From an uncultured Acidobacteriota bacterium (lineage in GTDB: Bacteria; Acidobacteriota; CAIWXX01), in the NCBI GenBank assembly GCA_903916735.1, contig CAIWXX010000043.1, positions 1 through 64,000 of the forward strand: 64,000 bases of DNA, written 5' to 3'. A program made the position numbers and the translations under genes. The notes under the pieces are model-generated. The model did not search any database, was not told the DNA's origin, and saw only the letters and a list, made by a program, of their open reading frames with translations. Below, one piece after another: positions 7,241 to 16,430 of the stretch (position 1 is the stretch's first letter; every line of letters begins with the position of its first letter).

Positions 7241-8413
7241 ATGGAACTGGATCGCATTCAACAATACCTGCAAGACAATAAACTGGACGGCTGGTTACTC
7301 TACGATTTCCAGGGGCTCAACCCAATAGCGCTTCGAATGATCGGGCGTGAAGAAGCAATGCTGACACGGCGCTGGTATTACATGATTCCCGCTGAAGGAA
7401 GCCCGGTCGCACTCGCCCATAAGATCGAGGAATATCATTTCAAGGGTCTCCCCGGGCGCCTGAAAACCTTCACCAGCTGGCAATCGATGGAGAAGGGCCT
7501 GAAGGACATATTGAAAGGCAAGGCGCGGGTTGCGATGGAATACAGCCCTCGATGCGCCATCCCCTATATCTCCCGTGTTGATGCGGGCACCATCGAATTG
7601 GTCCGAGCATTTGGTGCCGAAGTCATCTCCTCGGCCGACATGGTTCAATACTTCACGAGCCGGTGGACGGAAGCGGAATTTGAGACCCATAAGCAGGCCG
7701 CGACCAACCTCGTTCATATCGTCCAATTGGGGTTCGCTGAAATCGCCCGACGCATCAATGCCGGGGATGCCGCTGATGAATTCGGGATCCAGGAATTCAT
7801 TTGGCAGAAATTCGCTGAAATGGGAATGATTTCCGAAGACCGCCCCATCGTCGCGGTCAACGAAAATTCCGGCAGCCCTCACTACATGCCTTCAACAACC
7901 ATGTCAAAGCCGATTAATAAGGGCGACTTTGTGCTCTTCGATATCTGGGCGAAGATGAATGTGCCGTCATCCATCTATGCCGATATTACCTGGGTCGGGT
8001 TTGTCGGGGATGGTGTTCCCACCAAATATCAAGAGATTTTCGAGATCGTCGCCGGTGCCCGCGATGAGGCCTTGAATCTCGTGATGCATTCTGTCCGGGA
8101 AGGAAAACCTCTTCGAGGGTGGGAGGTCGATGATGCAGCTCGTAACTTCATTGGGAAAACCGGGTACGGTCCCTTCTTCATCCACCGCGCCGGCCATTCA
8201 ATCGGCTATCAGGATCATTTCACCGGAGCCAACATGGACAACCTCGAAAGTCGCGATGAACGCACATTGATCGAAGGAATCGGCTTCAGCATTGAGCCCG
8301 GGATTTACCAGAAAGAGTTCGGCATCAGGAGCGAGATCAATGTTTTCATCGGCGCGACCGAGGCCATCTGCACAACGGCCGCACAGAAGGAAATCATCGC
8401 GATCCTGAAGTGA
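7241..8413 (+). CDS. M24 family metallopeptidase (Xaa-Pro aminopeptidase-like)
   Basis: The 390-residue protein has the creatinase/aminopeptidase P layout: an N-terminal domain to about residue 145 and a pita-bread catalytic domain after it. All five expected metal ligands are visible: D234, D248 (in IYADIT), H319 (in RAGHSIG), E352 (in SIEPGIY) and E365 (in IRSEINVF). H214 (in GSPHY) matches the additional catalytic His. It should therefore bind two metal ions and cleave a peptide, probably N-terminal to proline, in the cytoplasm; no signal peptide is present. The exact substrate cannot be deduced. AAAGGAG precedes the ATG by 6 bases. It is a single-gene unit with its own promoter. Confidence 0.85.
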   Translation: MELDRIQQYLQDNKLDGWLLYDFQGLNPIALRMIGREEAMLTRRWYYMIPAEGSPVALAHKIEEYHFKGLPGRLKTFTSWQSMEKGLKDILKGKARVAMEYSPRCAIPYISRVDAGTIELVRAFGAEVISSADMVQYFTSRWTEAEFETHKQAATNLVHIVQLGFAEIARRINAGDAADEFGIQEFIWQKFAEMGMISEDRPIVAVNENSGSPHYMPSTTMSKPINKGDFVLFDIWAKMNVPSSIYADITWVGFVGDGVPTKYQEIFEIVAGARDEALNLVMHSVREGKPLRGWEVDDAARNFIGKTGYGPFFIHRAGHSIGYQDHFTGANMDNLESRDERTLIEGIGFSIEPGIYQKEFGIRSEINVFIGATEAICTTAAQKEIIAILK

Positions 8414-8575
8414 GTTTCCAGTTGTCGGTTGCCGGTGCCTTGATCAACCATCATGATCTTCAGGGAAAGTGCCGGCATCAAAAGGCACTGCGCGCGGTGG
8501 CCATCATCCGGAAACGATGATCATTGATCTGGTCTTAAGGATTGATCGCAAATGCGGCGAGACAAGAGTTGACTG

Positions 8576-10171
8576 ATGCTCTTCAATAGATCTTCATCCA
8601 AAATCCTGTTGGCAATTCTCGCTTCGATCCTGCTCTTCTTTGTATTTTTCGAAGAGAGCGGTCGTGTACGTTTGTGGGATCCCGATGAGAGCTATTATGC
8701 GCAGGCGCCGAGGGAGATGGTTGAACGAGGCGACTTCATGTGCATCGTCTTCAATGGCGAACCGCTCTATGACAAGCCGGCCTTTTTTTACTGGCTGACC
8801 CTTGCGGCTCAGACCATCGGCGGCGTGACGGAACATGCCATCCGTTTTCCATCGGCCCTGGCGGCTGTCCTCATCGTCACGATTGTGTTTCTGTGGAGCC
8901 GGCGCGGGGAAATGGGCGCGCCTGTCGGGTGGGCGAGTGCTCTGATTGCTTCTACGAGTGTAGAATTTTTTGTCTTTTCACGGATCGCGACCCCCGACAT
9001 GACCCTCACTTTTTTCCTCCTCGCGACCCTCTTCGGCTTTTACAGATTTCTTGAAGGCGGCGAACGCCCGAGGGATCTTGCTCTGGCATGGGCTGCTGCC
9101 GGCCTTGGTTCTTTCACGAAAGGGCCTGTCGGCCTTGTCTTGCCGCTCCTCTGTGTGGTCGCCTATCTGCTGACCCAGAAACAAATTCGCAGATTCGGCT
9201 CGCTCTTCCGGCCGATCCCCATACTCTTGTTCGCCGCTTTGGCACTCCCCTGGTACCTCTACATGTCCTTGTGGCATCCCGACTACGTCTGGACTTTTCT
9301 TGTTGAACATAACCTGAAGCGTTTTACCAGCCCCATGTACCACCACGCTCAGCCGTTCTGGTATTTCGTGCCGGTTTTTATAGCGGGGATTTTTCCATGG
9401 CTTTTTCATCTGCTATCGGAAATACGGAGTGCGATCCGTGAGAAGCACCGCCTCTTCGCACTCGCTTCCATCACTGTTATCATCCTGTTCTTTTCACCGT
9501 CAGGCTCAAAGCTCCCCGGCTATATACTAGCGGCCTTCCCGCTGGCGGCTATAGTTGCCGGACCGGCTGTCCTCTCCGTCGGGCGTCGATGCATCTTACT
9601 GAACGCTCTCCTCGTCATGCAGATCCTTGCAATCGCGCTTCTATCGCAGTCCATGATCTTCAAAGAGAATCTGATCCTCTTCAGTGAACCGGCCCTCCCG
9701 TCGCTTCTCATGATTCTGACGGTTGTTGTGGCGAGCGGAGCAGCATGTTTCATGCTACCATTGAGGAGTTGGGCTCAGGTCGTGGCTGGAGCCTGCGCGG
9801 TTCTAAGCTGCATGGCGGCAATGGGAGGACTGGAGACTTACAAGCCGGCTGAGCGAATTCTTCAGGATGTGGCCGCTCGCGGCAACCCCCCGTTTGCTAC
9901 TCTCCGCCTGCAGCGACGCGAATCGCCTTTTCTGCCGAGTCTTGTTTACTACTATGGTGCAGGCATTCCTGAGCTTCGCAATCGTGCTGATCTGATCTCC
10001 TTTTTCAAGCATAAAGAAAGAATCCTCTGTATCGTCAATCAGAAGGATTTCCAGCAAGTGCCTTGGGAAAGCTGGCTTCCCTTGTACCGCATCGCCGATT
10101 ATACCGACATCAATTACACGGCTGTGCTCATCTCGAACCGACCCGATAGTGACGTGCGTCAGCAAAAATAA
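8576..10171 (+). CDS. GT39/ArnT-like membrane glycosyltransferase
   Basis: The 531-residue protein has about a dozen hydrophobic segments. An early periplasmic loop carries the motif LWDPDESYYAQAPREM at about residues 33-48, where Asp-35 and the D-E pair correspond to the catalytic acidic residues of ArnT and protein O-mannosyltransferases. GEPLYDKPAFFYW follows and is also conserved in the family. Such enzymes move a sugar from a polyprenyl phosphate onto lipid A, protein or another acceptor on the periplasmic side. The acceptor is unknown here. The soluble C-terminal part (about residues 425-531) is less conserved. It is monocistronic as far as I can see, with no terminator recognised, and is followed by a region of mobile-element debris. 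Confidence 0.8.
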   Translation: MLFNRSSSKILLAILASILLFFVFFEESGRVRLWDPDESYYAQAPREMVERGDFMCIVFNGEPLYDKPAFFYWLTLAAQTIGGVTEHAIRFPSALAAVLIVTIVFLWSRRGEMGAPVGWASALIASTSVEFFVFSRIATPDMTLTFFLLATLFGFYRFLEGGERPRDLALAWAAAGLGSFTKGPVGLVLPLLCVVAYLLTQKQIRRFGSLFRPIPILLFAALALPWYLYMSLWHPDYVWTFLVEHNLKRFTSPMYHHAQPFWYFVPVFIAGIFPWLFHLLSEIRSAIREKHRLFALASITVIILFFSPSGSKLPGYILAAFPLAAIVAGPAVLSVGRRCILLNALLVMQILAIALLSQSMIFKENLILFSEPALPSLLMILTVVVASGAACFMLPLRSWAQVVAGACAVLSCMAAMGGLETYKPAERILQDVAARGNPPFATLRLQRRESPFLPSLVYYYGAGIPELRNRADLISFFKHKERILCIVNQKDFQQVPWESWLPLYRIADYTDINYTAVLISNRPDSDVRQQK

Positions 10172-10211
10172 TCCAATTTTCCTTCGCTAATCCTGATACT
10201 GAACGCATCCC

Positions 10212-10289
10212 TTAGTGTCTAAATGGCGAAATGTCGACGCGAAATGGCAAGATCTTCGGAATATGCAAGATCCCATCCGAACCTCTTAG
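10212..10289. repeat. Dispersed repeat, copy 1 (partner at 53610-53674)
   Basis: This stretch repeats the core found at 53610-53674, with about 22 identical bases around GGCAAGATCTTCGG and few differences in the flanks. Copy 1 has an extra 13 bases that duplicate the CGAAAT motif. On the minus strand both copies read as similar peptides (DGILHIPKILPFR here, DAILHVPKILPFR there), so they may be coding remnants. TTCGGA and TCCGAA inside can form a stem. Confidence 0.7.
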
Positions 10290-10384
10290 TATCTGATCGC
10301 TCATCATCATAGACGGAGTCGGAGCCTCCTGTTGCGTTTGTTGCTGAGCGGCATCTTGAGAAGGGTAGAGCCATCCTTTATCCT

Positions 10385-10860
10385 TTGTGTTGCTGTATCG
10401 GCTTTGATCGACAAGGGTTGTCACCCAGCTGATATTTGATGAGGCGCATTTTCAGCGGTACGATGCCGAGTTCTGGATGCTTACGCATGATTTCGTGCCG
10501 CGTTGCGGAAGATGGATCAATAGAGGCAATGATGTCGGTTTGCTGACTTGAGAAAAAATCTCGAATCACGGAATAGGTGCTTTCTTGCAGACGAAAAAAC
10601 GCATGGATTTCCGACTTGTCATGCTGATGGAGCATGTTGTAGGAGAAATACCCTCTGTCGTAAACAACGACATCGTCTTTTTCCAACACCGCCAAGTGCC
10701 GCTCAGCGCAAGAACGCTCGTCGGTGTGGGGTACCAGGTTGAAATCAAAGGGGATCTTTGATTTCAAAAAACAAACACTTAGCCTGTTGATCTGTGAAAT
10801 GGATGCTTCGTAGAATAAAAACGAATGCCATTGGATGGAGGGGAGGCCCTGTACCCTCCC
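10385..10860 (-). pseudogene. Remnant of an IS4-type transposase
   Basis: The minus-strand frame from about 10850 to 10425 reads INRLSVCFLKSKIPFDF, then DVVVYDRGYFSYNMLHQH and later KMRLIKYQLGD. The YDRGYFSY block and the LRLIKY-like block are hallmarks of the DDE domain of IS4-family transposases. After LGD the similarity jumps to another frame (VTTLVDQSRYS), showing a frameshift near 10425, and then stops. The N-terminal third and the C-terminal Glu region are missing. No clear terminal inverted repeats bound it. It is a non-functional fragment sitting in a 700-base gap that also holds the dispersed repeat at 10212. Confidence 0.75.
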
Positions 10861-10881
10861 CTGCAGCCCGTGCTGGCACTC

Positions 10882-11433
10882 TCAGAACCGGACGCCGAAA
10901 TTGACGACCGCGTTCGTGTCGACACCACTTTTGAAGATTCGATTCACCTCAAGATCAGCTGTGAGGGAACGGAACTCGATGCCGCCAAACGCATGGAATG
11001 AACCCTTAGTTCCTGAAAAGCTGCTGAAATCCACGCCTTCGATTGAGGCCCTCGATGTTCCGTGCGCTAAACCTAGGCCGGCGCCGACAAATGGTGAAAT
11101 CGAGGATTTCACTTTCGGCGCAAAGCGGCAGTTGCCGTAAAACGCATAAATGTTCCCCGATGTTGTGTAGTCGACACCCGACAGAGTCCCGCTGTAGCCG
11201 AGGTGTTGGAACTGGAGCTCGGGACCGATTGCGAACAGATCGCTGAGGCCGATGTCCAGCCCTCCCTTGTAGACGAGTCTGTCCGAAAAACCGAGAGGCT
11301 CACTGTAGTCGCCATTCATGATGATCCCCATTTTCAGGAAGGGGCTGATGTCGCCGGCGGTCGCTAGTGTGGCGGCGCCGAGAAAAACGGCTGTGCTCAT
11401 TCCTGCGATCATAACCACGTGTGCAGTCTTCAT
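10882..11433 (-). CDS. Outer-membrane beta-barrel protein, 183 residues
   Basis: A signal peptide (MKTAHVVMIAGMSTAVFLGAA, cleavage near ATAG) is followed by alternating amphipathic strands such as PFVGAGLGLAHG and FHAFGGIEF. The protein ends in NFGVRF, with the terminal Phe used by the BAM machinery. Size and pattern fit an eight-stranded barrel of the OmpX/OmpA-barrel type. Its function may be adhesion, porin-like or structural; the sequence does not decide. The start at 11433 is set by AAGGAG just before it; an upstream in-frame ATG at 11457 would spoil the signal peptide. It is divergent from the EF-hand gene at 11689. Confidence 0.75.
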   Translation of the reverse strand: MKTAHVVMIAGMSTAVFLGAATLATAGDISPFLKMGIIMNGDYSEPLGFSDRLVYKGGLDIGLSDLFAIGPELQFQHLGYSGTLSGVDYTTSGNIYAFYGNCRFAPKVKSSISPFVGAGLGLAHGTSRASIEGVDFSSFSGTKGSFHAFGGIEFRSLTADLEVNRIFKSGVDTNAVVNFGVRF

Positions 11434-11688
11434 AACGATTTTCTCCTTCTTTATCATATGTCGTTTTTTTGTTCATCACCGCCATGGTGATGCCCATTGC
11501 TCGACGAGCCTTCCCTGCCATATGGCGTCCGTTCTTTTGTCATGACGTCCAAGGATAAGCCGAGATCAAAAGGAATGCTTCAAAGGCGTGTAAAAGATTG
11601 GTTAAGGATGTAAATCCTGCTAAGGAGCCGTCGAATCGGGTCGATACAGTGAGTGAGGCTAGAAAGCAGAAAAGAAGGAGATCATCAA

Positions 11689-12216
11689 ATGGCAATCGAT
11701 GCGATCGGCGGAGCGAGTGGGTTCAACCTGACGCAGATGGCGCAGGATATTTTCAAGAAACTTGACTCGAACAACGATGGCGGCATCGACAAATCAGAGC
11801 TGCAATCGGCGATGAAAAAGACTGATCAGAACGTCGACAAGATCTTCAGTGAAGCCGATGCCAATGGCGATGGCAAGATCGACAAGACTGAAAACGAGAA
11901 TATTCTCAAGAAAATGGGTGAGCAGGCTCCCCCGCAATCAGGCGGCATGCCTCCGGGCGGTGCACAAAAATCGTCCGCGCCCAGGGACAGTTCCCAAACG
12001 AGCAACACGACGACTTATGACAAGAAGGATCTGAATCAAGACGGAACTGTCTCCATTCTGGAAGAACTCGTTTACGCCCTGAAGCATCCAAATGAAAGCG
12101 ACTCCAACATCAACGCCCTAATCAGCAAGCTCCAGAGTGACACAACCTACAGCCAACAAGGGAGCATGGCTGCGGACAAGACCGGAACGCAGAGTCTGTT
12201 TGATATAACCGGTTAG
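11689..12216 (+). CDS. Cytoplasmic-type EF-hand protein, 175 residues
   Basis: There is no signal peptide. Two consecutive canonical loops, [12 protein letters not shown] (about 28-39) and [12 protein letters not shown] (about 60-71), form one EF-hand pair. A third loop, [12 protein letters not shown] (about 114-125), follows a Pro/Gly/Ser/Gln-rich linker. Each has acidic or Asn residues at 1, 3 and 5 and Glu at 12, so calcium binding is likely. The N-terminus ([14 protein letters not shown]) is reminiscent of short secreted EF-hand proteins without a cleavable signal, but I cannot assign it. AGAAGGAG lies 9 bases before the ATG at 11689; the longer frame starting at 11653 has no such site. 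Role unknown; calcium sensing or buffering is the obvious guess. Confidence 0.8.
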   Translation: MAIDAIGGASGFNLTQMAQDIFKKLDSNNDGGIDKSELQSAMKKTDQNVDKIFSEADANGDGKIDKTENENILKKMGEQAPPQSGGMPPGGAQKSSAPRDSSQTSNTTTYDKKDLNQDGTVSILEELVYALKHPNESDSNINALISKLQSDTTYSQQGSMAADKTGTQSLFDITG

Positions 12217-12277
12217 TATTGTCGGGTGCTGCGTCCGCAGCGCCCAGCATCGGCGCGGCATTCCCCTCCGAAGGGCC

Positions 12278-12660
12278 TTATTCGTAGTGCAGAGCGTCGA
12301 TGGGATCGAGCCGAGCCGCCTTGCGAGCCGGGTAAAAGCCGAAGAAAATGCCGATGGCAGCGCTGAAGTAGAAAGCGCCGACGATTGATTCCGGAGAGAC
12401 GAGCGTCACCCCATCCCATTTGAGAAGAGAGCATCTGCGAACTGCATATGCCGACGGCGATCCCGACGAGGCCTTCGTCGATGCTGAGCGTGACGGCTTC
12501 GATTAAGAACTGGAGCAGGATATCCCGCTCGCGCGCGCGGACGGCCATCCGTATGCCGATTTCCCGGGTTCTCTCGGTGTGACGCCGACCAGCATGATGT
12601 TCATGATGCCAATGCCGCCCACAAGCAAAAGCAAGAGCACTCCCGCTATGATGCCGGCGG
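12278..12660 (-). pseudogene. Decayed C-terminus of a MacB-like ABC permease
   Basis: Read on the minus strand in three frames, the segment gives [26 protein letters not shown]. It then continues as [20 protein letters not shown] in a shifted frame, and finally as [21 protein letters not shown] before TAA at 12280-12278. These are the standard last two membrane segments of MacB/FtsX-type permeases. At least two frameshifts are needed, and the gene is truncated at about 12660, where a different pseudogene begins on the other strand. It is non-functional. Confidence 0.85.
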
Positions 12661-12903
12661 TGCGACATGCCATTCGGGATCGTGTTCGGTGCCTGAATAC
12701 AGGCGCGGATGACTATGTCGCCAAACCGTTCGATCTGGCCGAGTTGATGCTACACGTTTGCGCGCGATCATCCGCAGATCTGCCAGCCAGGCGCAGCCGG
12801 TTCTGGAGATCGGCGATGTTGTGATCGACACAGCCGCGAGGATCATTTCGTGTGGAGGAACAGTCATCACACTCACCGCTCGGGAGTATGCACTAGTCGA
12901 GGC
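12661..12903 (+). pseudogene. Decayed OmpR-family response regulator fragment
   Basis: The plus strand reads [25 protein letters not shown], the end of a receiver domain with its conserved Lys (here AKPF). After one frameshift it continues as VLEIGDVVIDTAARIISCGG and ITLTAREYALVE, the start of a winged-helix output domain. Both ends are missing, including the phospho-acceptor Asp region. It directly abuts the MacB-like remnant in opposite orientation, so the locus was joined by deletion or rearrangement. Confidence 0.85.
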
Positions 12904-12917
12904 TGATGGCAGCGATA

Positions 12918-13673
12918 TTACTCATGCGGCGACGCCTTAACGATTCGACGGAAAGCCTGCAGAAACTGAGGCATCCAGTTCTTTTCCACACTGTATCCGT
13001 GCCCCACATGAGGGAGCGAGACGACTTCGCCTTTCCGGACTTGTATGACGTACTTTTCAGTCGCCTGGTGGCTGCAGATTGTGTCGATAGTTCCTTGTAG
13101 AGCGATCCAGGGCGCCATCAAGTGTTTGGCGGGTGAAAACAGGAGGCCTTTGCCGTGAGGCCTGACGATCCATTCCAGTCCTTCAGATTTGCACGGCAGA
13201 TTTGTGAGGAGAAGATCCTGGCAAAATCCCAGACTGATAGCGCCGTCAAAAGTGCCAGGCTCGGATTGAGCGAGCGCCGCGTAGACAAGAGTCGCGCCTG
13301 ATGAGTACCCAACAAGAATCGGCATGTGGCGCCGCTTGATTCCGCACTTCTCCTGAACATGCTTTCCGAGACTATTAAAATCGCCGGCGAAATCGGCGCA
13401 CTCTCTGGATGAGTGCATGAGTGATTTAAGATAGGTTCTGATATCAATGCCTACAATCAGAGCCTTCTCAACGGTGAGGCGTCTTGCCATATTCACGACG
13501 CCGAGTTTCCAGCCTTCATCGCCGGAAACGAAAAGAACAACCGATGACGGATTGCCGGCCGGTCGATAGATCGACACGTCACCGAAGCGTCCGAATGCCG
13601 TCTTTTCTTTCGCTGCAACCAATGTTGAGAACATGACGAGAAACAAAGTGACCAGAGTGCGCACAAATTTCAT
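12918..13673 (-). CDS. VirJ/AcvB-like periplasmic alpha/beta hydrolase
   Basis: The 251-residue protein has a signal peptide (about residues 1-21, ending LVAAK) and the VirJ domain landmarks. FVSGDEGW is at about 48-55, the nucleophile elbow GYSSG at 122-126 (S124), and an acidic residue lies in GTIDT (D197). The His is in HVGHGYS (H225). These suggest a complete Ser-Asp-His triad and export to the periplasm. AcvB in Agrobacterium hydrolyses lysyl-phosphatidylglycerol; the substrate here is not known. The gene begins 33 bases after the STT3-like gene on the same strand, so the two are probably co-transcribed, which suggests a shared envelope lipid or glycan role. Confidence 0.75.
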   Translation of the reverse strand: MKFVRTLVTLFLVMFSTLVAAKEKTAFGRFGDVSIYRPAGNPSSVVLFVSGDEGWKLGVVNMARRLTVEKALIVGIDIRTYLKSLMHSSRECADFAGDFNSLGKHVQEKCGIKRRHMPILVGYSSGATLVYAALAQSEPGTFDGAISLGFCQDLLLTNLPCKSEGLEWIVRPHGKGLLFSPAKHLMAPWIALQGTIDTICSHQATEKYVIQVRKGEVVSLPHVGHGYSVEKNWMPQFLQAFRRIVKASPHE

Positions 13674-13706
13674 TGGTGAATAACTCCTATACGCATGTGT
13701 TCCTGC

Positions 13707-16073
13707 CTACTGAGCCGACTTCGGAGCAAGATTCACGATGATCCTATCTCCCGAGACCACCTGCATCTCTGTCAGTTCGAATTGCTTCGTGTGATTCCCA
13801 TCGCCGGCAGTCATTGTCTGAGTCCTGACCTGGCCGTTGAGCCCCGATGCATAGGGGATACGCACGGCTACTCGGCCTGCGGCGTCGCTTTGAGCGATCG
13901 TTGTCCAGGTAAAGACTCGGCTGGTGTTTGTTCGAATGGGAATTGTGACGACCACGAGGGTTGACGGCTGGGCATTTTCAATCGAAACATCAGCCCCCGT
14001 CACGATGCCGAATAGCTTGAGCTGGTTTTCGCGGATCCTGTCCCCTGGATTCGTCGGGGGAGTTTCGAAAAGCAGCCGGTAGGCGCCGAGGGCCGGTATT
14101 TTTGCCCATTTCAATCCGATGCCGTCGAAGAAGTATAAACGAGATGCCGGCAACGGCCAGAACTCGTCATTGATCTGCATCGACCATCCCTTCCACCAGT
14201 CCCGACTGATCCGGATCGGCTTTGGAGCTGTCGACGGCGCGAAGCCCGAAAGTATGTGCGCATCTTTTGACGGATTAGAAAGCAATATGAACCCGATATG
14301 CCGCCGCGTGATCACCGCCTCGGCCGCTTCAGGATTTGATGCGAGGTAGAACGCCGCAGAATCTTCCATTGCGTTCGCTCCGCCATCGATTCCGAATGGC
14401 GATGCGATGACCGGCTTCGCTGCGAAATATTGAATCGCGTGCCCCAGGTCCCATGTTGCAAGGACAGCTTCGCGTCCGGGCATTTGCGAGGAGGGTCCGC
14501 GGAGTCGTGTTAAAAGAGGGGCGCTTTGTGCGATATGGGGTGCCTCCTGAACAGTCCCTGGTGCCAGATAGGGCAGAGCCGGAACAAGAATGATGAAGGT
14601 GCCCATGATCAGAACAAAATATGTCGGCACGGGGTGTCGAAATAGTGAGTTGCCATGCAAATATCCGTTCAGAGATTCGAGACCGAGTGCCATCCAAAGA
14701 ACTGCCGGAATGGCCAGGTACAGCGAAAACCGAGAACGCGCGATCGTGAGAAAAAAGAGTAGCCCGCCCCAGTACGCCAGGAATGCCAATTGGAAGTGCT
14801 GTCCGGAGCGAAGGCGCCATTCACTTACGAAAGCCAGGATGCACAGCGGCATGAAGAGCAGCACAAGGCCGAAATGATGCAGGATGTGCATGAATTCAGC
14901 TCGCAAAGGGATCCATCCGCTGAATAGAAGGGGTTGGAATTCCTCGATTGTGGCATACCATGTGTTGGTTGCGCCAAGAGCCCACAACCCTCGCGTTACG
15001 CTTTCGCGAAATCCCGGCACGAGAGCCAATGCCAATCCGGCTGAGGGAAACGATGCGATCAGGACTTCGATGACTCGGCGACCAGGACCTGTCCCAGCCG
15101 GCTGGAGGCGGCGCACAAGCAGGATCAGCCCGGCGAAAGCCGCTGTCAAACACACGAGAAGGAGGTGGAACGAAGTCACTCCCATGATGATCGTCTTCTT
15201 GAGCTGTTGAGGAGCGAATAGGGCCAGTGATAGGAGGAGGGTTCCGGCACCCCATAAAGTCCCCATCCAAAGGGCACGAACAGGATCAGCCGGCGCATTG
15301 TCAAGCGGCACGAAAATATGCCACATCGCCGTGAATACCCCGATCAAAAGCAGATAGAAGGCGCTCCCTTGCCAGTTCCAGAAAGCGATGGCAATCCCCA
15401 GCCCCAGCAAGATGGAAGCGCCGTTCCGGCCCCAAAACGTGGGACTCCTGCTCAGCGATGCTGAAAGGAATGCCAGGATGATCCAACAACTTGCCACAAG
15501 CTCCATCGAATGCTGGTCGGGGCGCCCCAGAATCGTGAACTCCACGTTCACGGGGAGAAGCGCGAGAAGAAAGGCGGCTATCCATCCGGCACGCCGATCA
15601 AGAATCCTGGATCCCAGCACGCCGGCCAGCGTGAGGATTATGATCCCGAGAATGACAGGAAGAACAGCGGCCACGCGTTCCACGGCAGCGGGTGTGCCAC
15701 CAAGAATTTTCGCCGGGACGGCGATCAGATAATCGAAGAGCGGCGACCAGAGAATATCAGCCCCGTAGGGATAGTTCATGGACGGATCATTCCATTGAAC
15801 TCGAGGGAAGTTCTCCACAATCCGCTGCGCGCGCAGGACATGGTAGTAAGGATCCGAGTCGACAAGGAAGTGGATCCGGTCCGGCCCGAATACTTGCTTC
15901 CATGATACAAGACGGACCGCTGTTGCGACGGTCACCAGGATGCAGAGCATGATGGCCATGCTTTTGATGCTCCGACCCCGGCCTTCGACGTGATGACGCC
16001 GTTCTCCAGCGACACTCGACCGATCAATCTGTTCCTTAGCTTGGTTCCGTTTTGAGTTCTTTTTCTTGCTCAT
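13707..16073 (-). CDS. STT3/PglB-like oligosaccharyltransferase
   Basis: This 788-residue protein has a charged cytoplasmic N-terminus, about 12-13 membrane segments and a periplasmic C-terminal domain. Family motifs are visible. DSDPYYH at 72-78 is the first-loop metal motif, and GRPDQHSME around 183-191 corresponds to the DHH-type second motif. TIEE at 375-378 matches the TIxE sequon-binding motif, and TWDLG at 540-544 stands where WWDYG is expected. It should transfer a lipid-linked oligosaccharide to Asn of exported proteins, or be a relative with another acceptor. The altered WWDYG motif weakens the N-glycosylation call. There is no pgl sugar-synthesis cluster in the window; the GT39 gene and VirJ-like hydrolase are nearby. 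Confidence 0.8.
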   Translation of the reverse strand: MSKKKNSKRNQAKEQIDRSSVAGERRHHVEGRGRSIKSMAIMLCILVTVATAVRLVSWKQVFGPDRIHFLVDSDPYYHVLRAQRIVENFPRVQWNDPSMNYPYGADILWSPLFDYLIAVPAKILGGTPAAVERVAAVLPVILGIIILTLAGVLGSRILDRRAGWIAAFLLALLPVNVEFTILGRPDQHSMELVASCWIILAFLSASLSRSPTFWGRNGASILLGLGIAIAFWNWQGSAFYLLLIGVFTAMWHIFVPLDNAPADPVRALWMGTLWGAGTLLLSLALFAPQQLKKTIIMGVTSFHLLLVCLTAAFAGLILLVRRLQPAGTGPGRRVIEVLIASFPSAGLALALVPGFRESVTRGLWALGATNTWYATIEEFQPLLFSGWIPLRAEFMHILHHFGLVLLFMPLCILAFVSEWRLRSGQHFQLAFLAYWGGLLFFLTIARSRFSLYLAIPAVLWMALGLESLNGYLHGNSLFRHPVPTYFVLIMGTFIILVPALPYLAPGTVQEAPHIAQSAPLLTRLRGPSSQMPGREAVLATWDLGHAIQYFAAKPVIASPFGIDGGANAMEDSAAFYLASNPEAAEAVITRRHIGFILLSNPSKDAHILSGFAPSTAPKPIRISRDWWKGWSMQINDEFWPLPASRLYFFDGIGLKWAKIPALGAYRLLFETPPTNPGDRIRENQLKLFGIVTGADVSIENAQPSTLVVVTIPIRTNTSRVFTWTTIAQSDAAGRVAVRIPYASGLNGQVRTQTMTAGDGNHTKQFELTEMQVVSGDRIIVNLAPKSAQ

Positions 16074-16353
16074 CTAAATATCCACGCCGCTATTTATACT
16101 ATGCGGGCCTTATCTTGCGCTACACCGCTCCAACGTTGCTTTGACTCTTATTCGACGGCATTCTCGGAATCCCTCGGGCTTCCTGGGTATTGTCAAACCA
16201 GTTGGGTTGGACGTTGGTTGCTCCAGAGGAGCAGAGCCGCAGAAGAGCGGAGGTAAGCCGGCCCATCGGCACTTCCGCGCCTCTGCCGATTCGGTGCGAA
16301 AAAAATCTCATCCTCAGTCTCGTTGCCACTGGATGATGGTTCGTCCGCCTGCT

Positions 16354-16382
16354 TTGACACAGGGCAGTCGCTATGTTAGTGT
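16354..16382 (+). promoter_or_regulatory. Probable promoter for rpsO-pnp
   Basis: A perfect TTGACA at 16354-16359 is followed after 17 bases by TAGTGT at 16377-16382, 49 bases before the rpsO start. The -10 element is weak. The 270 bases upstream (16074-16350) show nothing I can name. Confidence 0.45.
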
Positions 16383-16430
16383 TTGCGGCGAAACAGAAGA
16401 GAAAAGAAAGAGAGAGAAGGAGACGACGCG

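Noticed and set aside
16120-16329. Small minus-strand frame upstream of rpsO
   Set aside because: No ribosome binding site and low-complexity composition.
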